64,000 nt of DNA from Bacillus chungangensis (GCF_030812995.1 NZ_JAUSTT010000004.1:124001-188000); one strand, 5' to 3'; positions 35,711-44,463 are shown, numbered from the stretch's first letter. Translations and numbers: made by a program. Notes: generated from the letters alone by a model not told the origin.

Positions 35711-36646
35711 ATGTCAAATGATGCGTTAATTGTTGAAGGTATTACAAAAAGAATTGGTGCAAAAAAAATAGTCGATGATGTTCATTTTCAAGTTAAAAAG
35801 GGCGAAATTTTTGGTTTGCTTGGCCCTAATGGTGCCGGAAAAACGACTATTATTAGAATGATCGTCGGACTCATCAATCGCACCTCAGGAAAAGTGCATG
35901 TCAATGGATATGATCTCGATTCCGATTATAACGAGGTATTGAACAACATTGGAGCCATTGTCGAAAATCCTGAATTTTATGGTTACATGTCTGGCTACAA
36001 AAATCTTCTTCATTATGCAAGGATGGCGCGACAGGTCATTTCCAAAGAAAGAATAGCGGAAGTAGTGCGCCTCGTTCACCTAGAGGATGCATTGAACCAA
36101 AAAGTAAAAACCTATTCCTTAGGAATGAGGCAAAGATTAGGGGTTGCACAAGCAATCTTACATAGCCCAGCGATTTTAATTCTCGATGAACCGACAAATG
36201 GACTTGATCCGAAAGGAATGAAAGAGTTTAGAAATTATCTTCGAGAGTTGGCCAATCAAGGTACATCCGTCTTGGTTTCTTCACACTTGCTTTCAGAAAT
36301 GCAGCTCATGTGCGATCGCTTTGCCATCATTGAAAAAGGAAAACTGATTCATATTGAAGCGATCGATGAAGCAGCAGAATTGGAAGAAGAAACACTTCAA
36401 GAAGTAACTTTTACGTTAAACAATAGCAAAAAAGCGAACGATATTTTAGCTGCAAACAATAAAATAATTACGTCTATTAATGAGAACCAGATGTCTCTCT
36501 CACTTCCTTATCATGACATTGCAGAAATAAACCGTTTGTTAGTAGAAGCTGGCTGTGATATTTATGAAATAACCGTAACAAAGAAAACATTGGAAGACCG
36601 CTTCCTGGAAATTACAAACAAAGAAAAAGAGGTGGTCAAATCATGA
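35711..36646 (+). CDS. ABC transporter ATP-binding protein
   Basis: An ATPase subunit of a small two-gene exporter. Walker A GPNGAGKTT (~37-45), signature YSLGMRQRLGVAQAI (~136), Walker B LILDEPTNGLDPKGM and the switch histidine in SSHLLSEMQ are intact. The C-terminal ~80 residues are like the accessory domain of BcrA/NatA-type ATPases. The partner permease gene overlaps its stop by four bases (ATGA). Substrate unknown; antimicrobial-peptide export or self-resistance is the common role of this class. B. subtilis lacks it at this place. Confidence 0.92.
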   Translation: MSNDALIVEGITKRIGAKKIVDDVHFQVKKGEIFGLLGPNGAGKTTIIRMIVGLINRTSGKVHVNGYDLDSDYNEVLNNIGAIVENPEFYGYMSGYKNLLHYARMARQVISKERIAEVVRLVHLEDALNQKVKTYSLGMRQRLGVAQAILHSPAILILDEPTNGLDPKGMKEFRNYLRELANQGTSVLVSSHLLSEMQLMCDRFAIIEKGKLIHIEAIDEAAELEEETLQEVTFTLNNSKKANDILAANNKIITSINENQMSLSLPYHDIAEINRLLVEAGCDIYEITVTKKTLEDRFLEITNKEKEVVKS

Positions 36647-37401
36647 TCTCTTTAATTCGAAATGAAATGATGAAAATCTTTTCCAGAGCCAGTTCATGGA
36701 TCTATATGCTCATTATTGTCGCAGTTGTTTTCCTTTTTGGACTCGTCTTTAGAGGAGATCCCATTCTCGGAAAAGGAACTGAAACCACTTGGGACTTTAT
36801 GCATATTTCCATTATGATTGGCATGCTTGTTACACTTTTTAGTGTCATTGTATCTAGTGGAAACGTAGCTGCTGAGTTTTCAAGAGGAACGATTAAACAA
36901 CTGTTAATCCGCCCACATGCCCGGTGGAAAATTCTATTATCCAAATATATTGCGGTTACGATTTATTCGTTTTTGCTACTGCTCGTGCTCTACCTTTCCA
37001 GCTATTTAATCGGAAGTATTCTGTTTGAAAAAGCAGCATTCGCTGCTAGTGAAAGCTTCTTTCAAAAAGCAGCGCTTTACGTTCCTAGTTTGATCATTAG
37101 TACAGCTATCGCCTTTATGCTGTCGACACTTTTTAGGAACCAAGCGCTTGCAGTAGGAGTTGGAATTTTTGTATTATGGATTTCTTCGACTCTAAATAGC
37201 CTTTTAATTTTGCTAATGCACAAATTCGCTTGGGTCAAGCTTCTCATTTTCTCTCATATGAATTTAACTGTTTATGCGACACAGCCAGAGTTGATTAGCG
37301 GAGTGAATTTAACCTTTTCTATCATCGTATTAAGCTGCTACTATTTTATTTTCATGTTGTTAACCTTTTTCTTTTTTCAAAAAAGAGATGTTTCCTTTTG
37401 A
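36643..37401 (+). CDS. ABC transporter permease (ABC-2 type)
   Basis: The membrane partner of the preceding ATPase, 252 residues with six helices: WIYMLIIVAVVFLFGLVF, HISIMIGMLVTLFSVIVSSG, ISTAIAFMLSTL and the C-terminal TFSIIVLSCYYFIFMLLTFF among them. The segment AAEFSRGTIKQLLIRPHARWKILLSK-like (~75-105) is the cytoplasmic coupling loop of this permease class. The start ATG 36643 overlaps the ATPase stop, so production is coupled one to one. Confidence 0.9.
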   Translation: MISLIRNEMMKIFSRASSWIYMLIIVAVVFLFGLVFRGDPILGKGTETTWDFMHISIMIGMLVTLFSVIVSSGNVAAEFSRGTIKQLLIRPHARWKILLSKYIAVTIYSFLLLLVLYLSSYLIGSILFEKAAFAASESFFQKAALYVPSLIISTAIAFMLSTLFRNQALAVGVGIFVLWISSTLNSLLILLMHKFAWVKLLIFSHMNLTVYATQPELISGVNLTFSIIVLSCYYFIFMLLTFFFFQKRDVSF

Positions 37402-37430
37402 TTATTGCCAAAAAAGCTATAACAGATTTA

Positions 37431-37464
37431 GGACTGTCCATTGTTTTTGGACAGTTTCTTTTTA
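37431..37464 (+). terminator. Rho-independent terminator after the ABC transporter genes
   Basis: GACTGTCC and GGACAGTT form an eight-base stem (one G-T pair) around a T-rich loop, followed by TCTTTTTAT. The T run is shared with the start of the next repeat copy. Confidence 0.65.
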
Positions 37465-37626
37465 TCCCACATTTAACTGGCAGTTATTCTCCCCACCTCC
37501 ATGAGTTAGAGGGATCAGAAGCGTTCGGTTGGGGAGAACTAAAAAAGAAAAAGCGGCTTCCTTTTTCGAGGTCGCTCTTCCTTTCCAGTGAGAGAGTGGA
37601 GATCCCTCGCTGATGAAGTTTCATTT
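37461..37626 (-). repeat. Dispersed two-hairpin repeat, long form, copy 5
   Basis: Inverted orientation, from TTTATCCCACATTTAACTGG to GATGAAGTTTCATTT. The right hairpin keeps CCCCACCT with an altered partner (GGTTGGGGA). On the minus strand the middle module reads GCGACCTCGAAAAAGGAAGC then CGCTTTTTCTT, closely similar to the module of copy 6. Confidence 0.7.
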
Positions 37627-37732
37627 CTTTTCGGGAAAGTGCTATTTTATCACTAGCTATTGCCTTCAGCGTTGTGACAGCAGGCCTTTCATCTACTTTT
37701 CCACGTTTCCCCAGCATGCCGATACTTCTTCT

Positions 37733-38368
37733 CTATGAAAAGCCATGTAGAAAAGGATTTGAATCCATTTCGTTCTCTACAGATGTAACCGGTCCATGCC
37801 CTGGGAGAACAAGCGTATTTTCTGGCAATGTGAGCAGCTTATCATGGATGCTCTGTAATAATTGGTTATGATTGCCACCACGTAAATCGGTACGGCCAAT
37901 GCTTTCCATAAAAAGCGTATCTCCAGCACAAACCGCCTCTGTTTCCTGTGAATAATACGACACACTGCCAGGAGAGTGCCCAGGTGTTTCAAAGACCTGC
38001 AATTTAAAATCACCTATACGCAAGGTTTGTTCCGCATCAAGCAGTTTATCAGCTGGCGCTTTTGCTTGCACATCAAATCCAAAGCGGGAAGAGCCATTTA
38101 AATTTGCATCCAGCAGCCATTTTGCTTCGTTTTTATGGAGATAGACTGGTATGTTAAAATGCTCTCTTACATCATCTACAGCCCCAATATGATCGAAGTG
38201 GGCATGTGTTAAAAGAATAGCGAGCGGCTGCAACGCCTCCTTTGCCAATAAAGTAAGAAGCTTATTCCCTTCCCCTCCCGGATCAAAAATAAGGCATTCT
38301 TTATGTTCATTCAATAATAGATAACAATTCGTTTGCAACGGCCCTAATGGAACTTGCTTCCAGTTCAT
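37733..38368 (-). CDS. yqgX: MBL-fold metallohydrolase YqgX
   Basis: A glyoxalase II-like metallo-beta-lactamase-fold hydrolase of 211 residues. The binuclear metal motif THAHFDHIGA (~54-63), the later GHSPGSVSYY, CAGDTLFMESIGRTDL and the C-terminal LPGHGPVTSVENE supply all expected ligands. The family hydrolyses thioesters such as S-lactoylglutathione or bacillithiol conjugates; the substrate here is not known. AGGAGG precedes ATG 38368. Confidence 0.93.
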   Translation of the reverse strand: MNWKQVPLGPLQTNCYLLLNEHKECLIFDPGGEGNKLLTLLAKEALQPLAILLTHAHFDHIGAVDDVREHFNIPVYLHKNEAKWLLDANLNGSSRFGFDVQAKAPADKLLDAEQTLRIGDFKLQVFETPGHSPGSVSYYSQETEAVCAGDTLFMESIGRTDLRGGNHNQLLQSIHDKLLTLPENTLVLPGHGPVTSVENEMDSNPFLHGFS

Positions 38369-38580
38369 TGTTATTTCCTCCTACCATCTTCTTTCTTCCA
38401 AAACACGTTCTCGATTCATTTTATCATGGAAAATCAACAATGATAAGGAAGTTGAACATGTTCGACAAATAAGTGTCACTTATTATACTCGACAAACACT
38501 ATAACTACCTGTAAAATATGAGTATATGTATAAAAGACATTATAAGTTAAAAGTAAGCAACTGAAAGGGGTACATAAAAC

Positions 38581-38748
38581 ATGGGGACAGCAATTATTTT
38601 TGCTTTAGTGGCGATACTAGCATTATTTGGTTTTCTTAGTGCATTAAAAAACAAAAATATTCTTGGATTTATTTTCGGTTTTGGTACGTTTGCAGTATTT
38701 GGCTTTTTCTCATTGATGACTTTCATTAAATCTGGATTTCCAGCATAA
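38581..38748 (+). CDS. yqgW: DUF2759 family small membrane protein
   Basis: A 55-residue protein made almost wholly of two helices (MGTAIIFALVAILALFGFLS and FIFGFGTFAVFGFFSLMTFI-like), separated by ALKNKNILG. GAAAGGGG lies upstream of ATG 38581. Location beside yqgX and the sequence fit YqgW of B. subtilis. Too short for routine gene finding; function unknown. Confidence 0.82.
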   Translation: MGTAIIFALVAILALFGFLSALKNKNILGFIFGFGTFAVFGFFSLMTFIKSGFPA

Positions 38749-38850
38749 TAAAAAACCGCATATAGGAACGTTCTCATAAGGAGTGTCGCAAAAACACTGA
38801 TAAATAAAGGGGATAGCCATAAAAAGTTATGTAACAAAAATTGAATCGAA

Positions 38851-38888
38851 AATAGGTATTGAAATTTAATTTCAATACCTATTTTTTT
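38851..38888 (+). terminator. Rho-independent terminator after yqgW
   Basis: AATAGGTATTGAAATT and AATTTCAATACCTATT form a perfect stem with a loop of only about two bases, followed by TTTTTT. Confidence 0.85.
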
Positions 38889-39147
38889 GCATAAATAGAT
38901 ATTTCTAAAGGATGTAATAATAAATAGGTAAATTTAAAAAATACAATTTCAGGACGAGCCAGCGGTGTGCAAAGCGAAAGATGAAAGGCTTTTTAGAAAC
39001 AGATGTCAGTGCGATAACAATTCCAGAAAATGTTAATAGTGACAATGGCGTAACCATTGCAGCGCTAAAATGCTGTCATTTTTCTCTCATATCATTCCTC
39101 TTATTTATTTCTATTTATCTATACTTCTAATCCCCTAAATATATCCC
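38889..39147. other. Gene-free stretch at the edge of the PTS island
   Basis: No supported gene. A short open stretch (around 38980-39060) reads like a fragment of a protein gene in composition but has no recognisable product. This is the junction between the conserved yqg order and the inserted sugar locus. Confidence 0.3.
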
Positions 39148-39382
39148 TTTATCCCGCATATACGGGGGCAGTAAGACTCCCACCTCAAGCTTCTGAGAAC
39201 TAAGAAAGAAGATAGGTGAGAGATAACTGGCCGTAAAAGTCCGATTGGTTCGGGCCTACAGGATAAGGAAACATCGCACGAAGAAAAAACGGTTTCTTTT
39301 TCGAGGACGTCGCGATTTTAGCTTGAGATCCTTAGTATGGGGGGATGAAAGAAAACCCCTACTGAAAAAAGTTTCACTTTAT
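39148..39382 (-). repeat. Dispersed two-hairpin repeat, long form, copy 6
   Basis: Inverted orientation, TTTATCCCGCATAT...GTTTCACTTTATT. On the minus strand the middle module reads AAAATCGCGACGTCCTCG, an A/T-rich insertion, then CCTTATCCTGTAGGCCCGAA. It therefore keeps both a GTCCT and an ATCCT box, as in the copy at 62736. Its outer end supplies the last bases and the stop codon of the next gene. Confidence 0.75.
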
Positions 39383-40020
39383 TGAGAAAGCTCACGTCTC
39401 CCTGTAAAGTAATTCAATCCTTTACCTGCGAAAGGCATTAAAGATTGTGTGACTGCTCCCATACAAAATGTGCTTAATATTGTGCCTAATCCTAAATTAG
39501 AGAAATCTTTTAGAATAAATCCAAATGCTAATGCCAAACATAATGCACATGTATCTGCAATTGTTTTCACACTCTTATATTGAAAAGAAAATGTATCTAC
39601 TATGGAGAAAACAAACGTTTCTGTATGGTTTTTTGGAAGGTGTGTAACAAAAATCATCGCTGAACCAAAAGCGATAATAAATAACCCTAATAACAAAATT
39701 GTTAATCTTCCCATTATATTCTCAATCTCCATAGAATCAAAAACGATATAGTACCAAAAATCAATAAACTTTCCTGTAATAAAGGCAACAAACATTACTT
39801 TAATATCCGGAAATTGTCTTTTGATCATACTTGCTGCTAAAACAAGTACAACAGCAATGATGAATAGCCAAATCCCCATAGTAATTGATGTCATTTTGTA
39901 TAAGTTTTGTACTAAGGCATCCCATCCTCCAGCTCCCAGCTCACTTAACAATGTTAAAGTTACTCCTAATGATAAAAGAATATATCCTGCTATATAATAA
40001 ATAATTCTTTTTGCCAACAT
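39379..40020 (-). CDS. YczE/YitT-like integral membrane protein
   Basis: A 213-residue membrane protein with five or six helices, starting RIIYYIAGYILLSLGVTLTL and LGAGGWDALVQNLYKMT. The LGxGxWDAL motif is typical of the YczE family of unknown function. It ends the PTS operon, 147 bases after the EIIA gene. The stop codon TAA overlaps the end of repeat copy 6, so the natural C-terminus may have been altered when the repeat arrived. Confidence 0.82.
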   Translation of the reverse strand: MLAKRIIYYIAGYILLSLGVTLTLLSELGAGGWDALVQNLYKMTSITMGIWLFIIAVVLVLAASMIKRQFPDIKVMFVAFITGKFIDFWYYIVFDSMEIENIMGRLTILLLGLFIIAFGSAMIFVTHLPKNHTETFVFSIVDTFSFQYKSVKTIADTCALCLALAFGFILKDFSNLGLGTILSTFCMGAVTQSLMPFAGKGLNYFTGRRELSQ

Positions 40021-40058
40021 AAATAAAATTTCCTCTCATATTTGATTATACGTAAGAA

Positions 40059-40145
40059 CGGACAATCTGATAAAAACTTCATTTTACTTGAAGTTTTCAT
40101 GATTGTCCGTTGTTTAGGGGTATGAGAAATGGTTTCTCACACCCC
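40059..40145 (-). other. Two hairpins between the EIIA and membrane-protein genes
   Basis: GGGGTATGAGAAA / TTTCTCACACCCC (40117-40145) and CGGACAATC / GATTGTCCG enclosing AAAACTTCA / TGAAGTTTT (40059-40109) stand in series. Neither has a proper T run on the minus strand, so mRNA processing or stabilisation is as likely as termination. Confidence 0.5.
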
Positions 40146-40167
40146 GATTCATTGTATTAATAACCTT

Positions 40168-40632
40168 TTATTTCTCTACTACTAGAATCTTATCTTTAGA
40201 TGTTACCATTTTTTTAGAGTTAACTATTTTCACTGATTTTATCTCAGGTACCACAGTAATTACCGTAGTATCTTTACCTCTTTCCGTTAAAAGTTGATTA
40301 TCCATTTTTGCTAGACGATCACCCTTTTGAACATACTCATTTTCACTTACAAACAATTCAAAGCCTTCCCCTTTTAAATTAACAGTGTCTATTCCCATAT
40401 GAATTAAAACGGATGCACCTTGATCTGTTGTAATTGTTATAGCATGCTTCGTTGGAAAGATATTGGTAATTTCCCCATCAATAGGAGCTACTATTTCTCC
40501 ATTATGTTGGCCGATAGCAAAACCTTCTCCTACCATTTTTGAAGAAAAGACTTCATCTTGAACTTCCTCTAGCGGAATAAATTCACCGTTTGCTACTGCA
40601 TATAATGTAGGTTTCTTTTTTTTAAAAAACAT
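40168..40632 (-). CDS. PTS glucose-type EIIA protein
   Basis: A free-standing 154-residue EIIA-Glc (Crr family) protein that passes phosphate from HPr to an EIIB domain. The phosphorylated histidine is His78 in ASVLIHMGIDTV; the second active-site histidine is His63 in PTKHAITI. The opening GEFIPLEEVQDEVFSSKMVG is standard. The EIIBC protein in the same operon lacks its own EIIA, so this is the missing partner. The ribosome binding site (AAGGATAGTG) before ATG 40632 is weak. Confidence 0.93.
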   Translation of the reverse strand: MFFKKKKPTLYAVANGEFIPLEEVQDEVFSSKMVGEGFAIGQHNGEIVAPIDGEITNIFPTKHAITITTDQGASVLIHMGIDTVNLKGEGFELFVSENEYVQKGDRLAKMDNQLLTERGKDTTVITVVPEIKSVKIVNSKKMVTSKDKILVVEK

Positions 40633-40726
40633 TTGTATCACTATCCTTGCCTAGTTTCAGCGGCTAGCTTACTGTGGAAAAATAATTTCCGACCTAAGCT
40701 GAATAAGCCGCCTCCACTTTTCTTTT

Positions 40727-42061
40727 TTACTTTAATTCTGGCCAATAACCTTTGTTGGCTTCAATCATTTCATCTAATACAATTTTTGCAACTCTTGCTG
40801 ATGGACAAGTTCTATTTAGGGTAAAGGCTTGTAAAGCTTTTTGATAAGATCCTTCAAAGAATGAATCTACTAATAACTTTTCCGCTGCTACTTGTGCTTC
40901 CATTAATCCTTTATGGAAATCAGGAATTGGTTTTAGTGAAACAGGCTCTGCACCTATAGCTCCAATGTAAGCAGGTACTTCAACCACTGCATCTTGACGT
41001 AAGTTTGGTATTGCACCATTATTAGGAACAATCACCATAAATCTGCGGTTCTCATCATTTAGAATTGAAGTTGCGATATCAACAATATATTGGCCATGTT
41101 CACCAAAGTTGAAGTTTAATACGTTATCTTCAACACCTTGGCGAATTTTTTCAGCCATTTCTTTTGTATTTTTCTCACGGCCATCCATTACCATGTTCGC
41201 TCTTGTATAATTTTTATCTGCATGCTCTACAACCATATCAGGGTATAAATAATATTCTAAGTAGTTATTTGGAACATTAGTTGGGAAGTTTTTCGTAATG
41301 ACAGACATCATACTAAATGCTTCCTGCCAAGTTTTATCACCTGCATTAAAGTCTGCAACCTGCATTTCCTGATTTACTAATTTATCAATAATTTCAGGCA
41401 TAATGTCACGACCTAATGACTTGTCATAAATCTTTCTATACCATCCAAAATGATTCAAACCATAATATTCACAAATCCATTCTTTTCGATTATAACCATA
41501 GTTGTGAGCAATCGTTTCTTCAATAGAAATTGTCATGTCACACACATTAATCATTTTAATGTCTGGGAACTTTCTTCTTATCGCTTCTGAAATAATAGAT
41601 TCTGGATTTGTATAGTTTAATATCCAAGCTTCTGGTGCATATTTCTGTACATGTGATACAACTTCTAAAAGACCTCCCATTGATCTCATTCCATATGCAA
41701 ATCCACCTAATCCACAAGTTTCTTGTCCTACTAAACCATTTTTTAAGCAGATTTTTTCATCCTGTTCGCGCATTTTCAGACCACCTACACGAATTTGAGA
41801 GAAAACGAAGTCACATCCAGCAAAAGCCTCTTCTGGATTCTCTGTTGAAAGTAAATGAACGCCTGCAAAACCTTCTTTTTTCAACATATATTGAATAATA
41901 AGAAACATATCATCATTTCTTTGTTTATCATTATCATATAGACGTATCTCTTTTACTGGTAGTCTATCTGCATTGTTTAATACTGCTTGAATAATTCCCG
42001 GTGTATAAGTACTACCTCCACCAGCGATTGTAATTACTAGTCCTTTTGTTGTATTTGTCAT
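40727..42061 (-). CDS. 6-phospho-glucosidase, glycoside hydrolase family 4
   Basis: A GH4 enzyme that uses NAD+ and a divalent metal to hydrolyse phosphorylated disaccharides brought in by the PTS. The 444-residue protein has the NAD loop AGGGSTYTPG (~13-22), LYDNDKQR, VGQETCGLGGFAYGMRS, the Cys metal ligand in MINVCDMTISIE and the His ligand in YYGLNHFGWY. The VGQETCG-GG-AYGMRS stretch points to the GlvA/MalH 6-phospho-alpha-glucosidase branch rather than CelF/ChbF, but the substrate is not proven. A GGTGG ribosome binding site precedes ATG 42061. Confidence 0.93.
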   Translation of the reverse strand: MTNTTKGLVITIAGGGSTYTPGIIQAVLNNADRLPVKEIRLYDNDKQRNDDMFLIIQYMLKKEGFAGVHLLSTENPEEAFAGCDFVFSQIRVGGLKMREQDEKICLKNGLVGQETCGLGGFAYGMRSMGGLLEVVSHVQKYAPEAWILNYTNPESIISEAIRRKFPDIKMINVCDMTISIEETIAHNYGYNRKEWICEYYGLNHFGWYRKIYDKSLGRDIMPEIIDKLVNQEMQVADFNAGDKTWQEAFSMMSVITKNFPTNVPNNYLEYYLYPDMVVEHADKNYTRANMVMDGREKNTKEMAEKIRQGVEDNVLNFNFGEHGQYIVDIATSILNDENRRFMVIVPNNGAIPNLRQDAVVEVPAYIGAIGAEPVSLKPIPDFHKGLMEAQVAAEKLLVDSFFEGSYQKALQAFTLNRTCPSARVAKIVLDEMIEANKGYWPELK

Positions 42062-42082
42062 TTTTTTCGTCCACCTTTTCTA

Positions 42083-43501
42083 TTAATTGCTTTGTATTAG
42101 CTTGTTTAATTCTTCCATTACATAAGTCACTTCTAATCCAATAATAATTTGATAATTTGTTTCAGTAGGCTTAATCATACCACTTATCCCTAATTGTTTA
42201 ATTCTTTGCTCATCAACAACTGAAGGATCCTTCACTTCTACTCTTAGACGAGTGTTACAGCTAAATGCGTCTTCAATATTTCCAACTCCCCCAAGAGCAT
42301 CCAATAACTTCTTAGCCATATATGCATAGTTTTTACTTGCTAAAGAAATATCTTTTTCTGATTCATCAGCTTCATCAGCGTACTCTTTTTCTTCTTCCCG
42401 ACCTAAAGTAGGTATATTTTTCTTTTTAATCAAATAGTAGAATGTGAAATAGTACAAGAAGAAGAATGCAATTCCGACTGGGATAATCAATAATGGGTTT
42501 GTAGCAATTCGGAAGTTTATTAAATAGTCAATGATACAAGCCCCAAAAGTAAAGCCAATTCGAATGTCCAAGAGATACGTAACAATACCAGCTAATCCTG
42601 CAAACAGCGCATGAACTGTATATAACAATGGAGAAATAAACATGAAACTAAATTCTACCGGCTCTGTTATATTAGCTACAAAAGAAGTAGCAGCTCCACT
42701 TCCCATTGTACCTTTTACCATCTCACGCTTTTCCTTAAATGCTGCACGATAAATAGCAAGACAGATTCCCGGAACACCAAACATCATCACAATAAAGAAT
42801 CCGGATAAAAATAACCCTGCACTTGGATCTCCATTAATAAAACGAGTAATTTCTCCTCTAAATACTTCTCCGCTTGGTGAAGTATAGCTACCTAAATCAA
42901 AGTAAACATATGTATTTAATACATGATGTAAACCGAATGGAATCAAAATACGATTCAAGAACATATAAATACCTACACCTAGCGCTCCCATACCAACTAA
43001 CATTGCTGCAAAACTATCAATTCCATTTTGAATAATTGGCCAAATGATTCCAAAAATAGCTGCCGAAATTGTTTGAAGGATCATAACCATTGTCAGTGGA
43101 AATTTTTCTCCTGCAAAGAAAGAAAAAATCATTGGCAGTTTTTGATTTTTAAAACGATTATAAGTCCATGCCGCCACTAAACCTGATATAATACCGCCAA
43201 ATATCCCCATATTTACATCAGGATTCATAATTTCTAATCCTTTTTGTAATGTAGCAATTGCTAAAAACCCAGTAAGTGCTGGAATTGCTTTATCCTTTGC
43301 TTTAGCAAATCCAATTGCTACACCAATTGCAAATAAAATATCTAAGTTCCCAAATATTGCATTACCTGCTGCTCCAAGAATTGCAATATTCAGCATATCA
43401 TCAGCAGCCAGCCTCATAATTAACCCTGCAAATGGCATTGCAGCTACTGGAAGCAACATTGCTTTCCCTAGTTTTTGAATCCCTGCTTTAAAACTACTCA
43501 C
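42083..43501 (-). CDS. PTS EIIBC component, glucose/maltose family
   Basis: The membrane permease and EIIB domain of the sugar PTS. The EIIC part (~1-380) has about ten helices with KLGKAMLLPVAAMPFAGLIM and NITEPVEFSFMFISPLLYTV, the conserved substrate-binding segment. The EIIB domain (~395-472) carries the phosphocysteine in AFSCNTRLRVEVKD. GTG 43501 is the likely start, eight bases after GGAGG, giving the usual SSFKAGIQKLGKAM opening. Related proteins carry maltose and other alpha-glucosides. It follows the deacetylase gene within 30 bases. Confidence 0.93.
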   Translation of the reverse strand: MSSFKAGIQKLGKAMLLPVAAMPFAGLIMRLAADDMLNIAILGAAGNAIFGNLDILFAIGVAIGFAKAKDKAIPALTGFLAIATLQKGLEIMNPDVNMGIFGGIISGLVAAWTYNRFKNQKLPMIFSFFAGEKFPLTMVMILQTISAAIFGIIWPIIQNGIDSFAAMLVGMGALGVGIYMFLNRILIPFGLHHVLNTYVYFDLGSYTSPSGEVFRGEITRFINGDPSAGLFLSGFFIVMMFGVPGICLAIYRAAFKEKREMVKGTMGSGAATSFVANITEPVEFSFMFISPLLYTVHALFAGLAGIVTYLLDIRIGFTFGACIIDYLINFRIATNPLLIIPVGIAFFFLYYFTFYYLIKKKNIPTLGREEEKEYADEADESEKDISLASKNYAYMAKKLLDALGGVGNIEDAFSCNTRLRVEVKDPSVVDEQRIKQLGISGMIKPTETNYQIIIGLEVTYVMEELNKLIQSN

Positions 43502-43527
43502 TCTTTTCCCCTCCTTAAATATCATCT

Positions 43528-44292
43528 TTAAATGTGATGAAAGTTTACTAATTGGATATCTTTATCAGACTGCATCATTTCTGCAAATTTTGACTGAATT
43601 AAAAAGGTCGTTTGATAAGCTCGAGGAATAACAAAGCTAGACCCTGTTAATAACGCTTCATCAATATAAGCTGGATGACACATAATTTCTATAGACTCTG
43701 TATTTTTTAACTTTACAATAAGTTTATCGAGATACTCTTCAAGGGAAGTCCCTACATACTCCATTGAGTTTTCCGGCTCTCCAACAATATCAAAGTATGG
43801 TTCAAAACAAGCAGTGCTTTTGACCTTATCTTTCCGTTCAAAATTTCCTCTTACAGGCAAATCATATTTTTTAGCCAGTTCAACAACAACCTTTTGATTG
43901 TCTGAAAATGTATGAGTGTGATGATGGCTATCCAAATGACTAGGAATAATTCCTGAACGGTATACTTTTTGAATTTGCGTATCCCACTCTTGATACAATT
44001 CATCTAAATCAATTTGAAATTCTTCTTGATAAAAAGATAACTTTTTAAAATTACCGTTTTCAATTAATGAATCTACGTTCTGTAACAATGGCTTTCCGCA
44101 TGTCAATGTCAAATGAACACCTATTCCTAACCCCGGAAATTCCTTGCTTAAAGAAACAGCATGATCGAAGCCCGGCATATTAGCCATAAGCGTTGTTGAT
44201 GTTAAAATCCCTTTCGAATATGCATCAACAATTCCATAATTCACTCCCTCGCTATATCCAAAATCATCTGCATTGAAAATTACTTTTCCCAC
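43528..44292 (-). CDS. chbG: ChbG/YdjC-family carbohydrate deacetylase
   Basis: A metal-dependent deacetylase fold of 254 residues. The signature VIFNADDFGYSEGVNYGIVD (~4-23) holds the metal-binding aspartates, followed by GVHLTLTCGKPL and LDSHHHTHTF (metal histidines) and EIMCHPAYID. ChbG removes acetyl from chitobiose and related N-acetyl disaccharides before hydrolysis. GTG 44292 is placed 11 bases after GGAGG; a GTG three codons earlier is only two bases from it. It is the first gene after the double RAT/terminator. Its presence with a GlvA-like GH4 enzyme is unusual. Confidence 0.88.
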   Translation of the reverse strand: MGKVIFNADDFGYSEGVNYGIVDAYSKGILTSTTLMANMPGFDHAVSLSKEFPGLGIGVHLTLTCGKPLLQNVDSLIENGNFKKLSFYQEEFQIDLDELYQEWDTQIQKVYRSGIIPSHLDSHHHTHTFSDNQKVVVELAKKYDLPVRGNFERKDKVKSTACFEPYFDIVGEPENSMEYVGTSLEEYLDKLIVKLKNTESIEIMCHPAYIDEALLTGSSFVIPRAYQTTFLIQSKFAEMMQSDKDIQLVNFHHI

Positions 44293-44322
44293 TTCACTCA
44301 CTTCCTCCTAATGTAAAAAATT

Positions 44323-44389
44323 ATAAAAAATAACCTAATTAGAAGATTTTTTAGGAGTATTTTCCTAAACTTTTTCTTCTAATTAGGTT
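44323..44389 (-). terminator. Terminator 3 of the PTS operon (antiterminator-controlled)
   Basis: On the minus strand AACCTAATTAGAAGA pairs with TCTTCTAATTAGGTT, enclosing a second stem (TTTAGGAAAATACTCCTAAA), with ATTTTTTA after it. The 5' arm overlaps RAT 3. Confidence 0.85.
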
Positions 44390-44413
44390 ATGCCTACCAA
44401 ATAGTTACACCCT
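44385..44413 (-). promoter_or_regulatory. RAT 3, antiterminator binding site before chbG
   Basis: AGGGTGTAACTATTTGG then TAGGCATAACCT on the minus strand resembles the BglG/SacT/LicT ribonucleic antiterminator, whose core is GG-TGT-TACT then CAGGCA--ACCT. It overlaps the 5' arm of terminator 3. Binding of the antiterminator would let transcription enter chbG. Confidence 0.85.
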
Positions 44414-44463
44414 AATATAGAGATTACTTTAATTGAATGCGATTTAAATATTATTACTAATAT

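Noticed and set aside
37398-37717. Small frames on both strands over 37.4-37.7 kb
   Set aside because: They run through a terminator and the dispersed repeat; their apparent coding comes from the repeat sequence.
38547-38837. A 96-codon minus-strand frame
   Set aside because: It is the reverse of the small yqgW gene, which has a proper ribosome binding site and a hydrophobic product.
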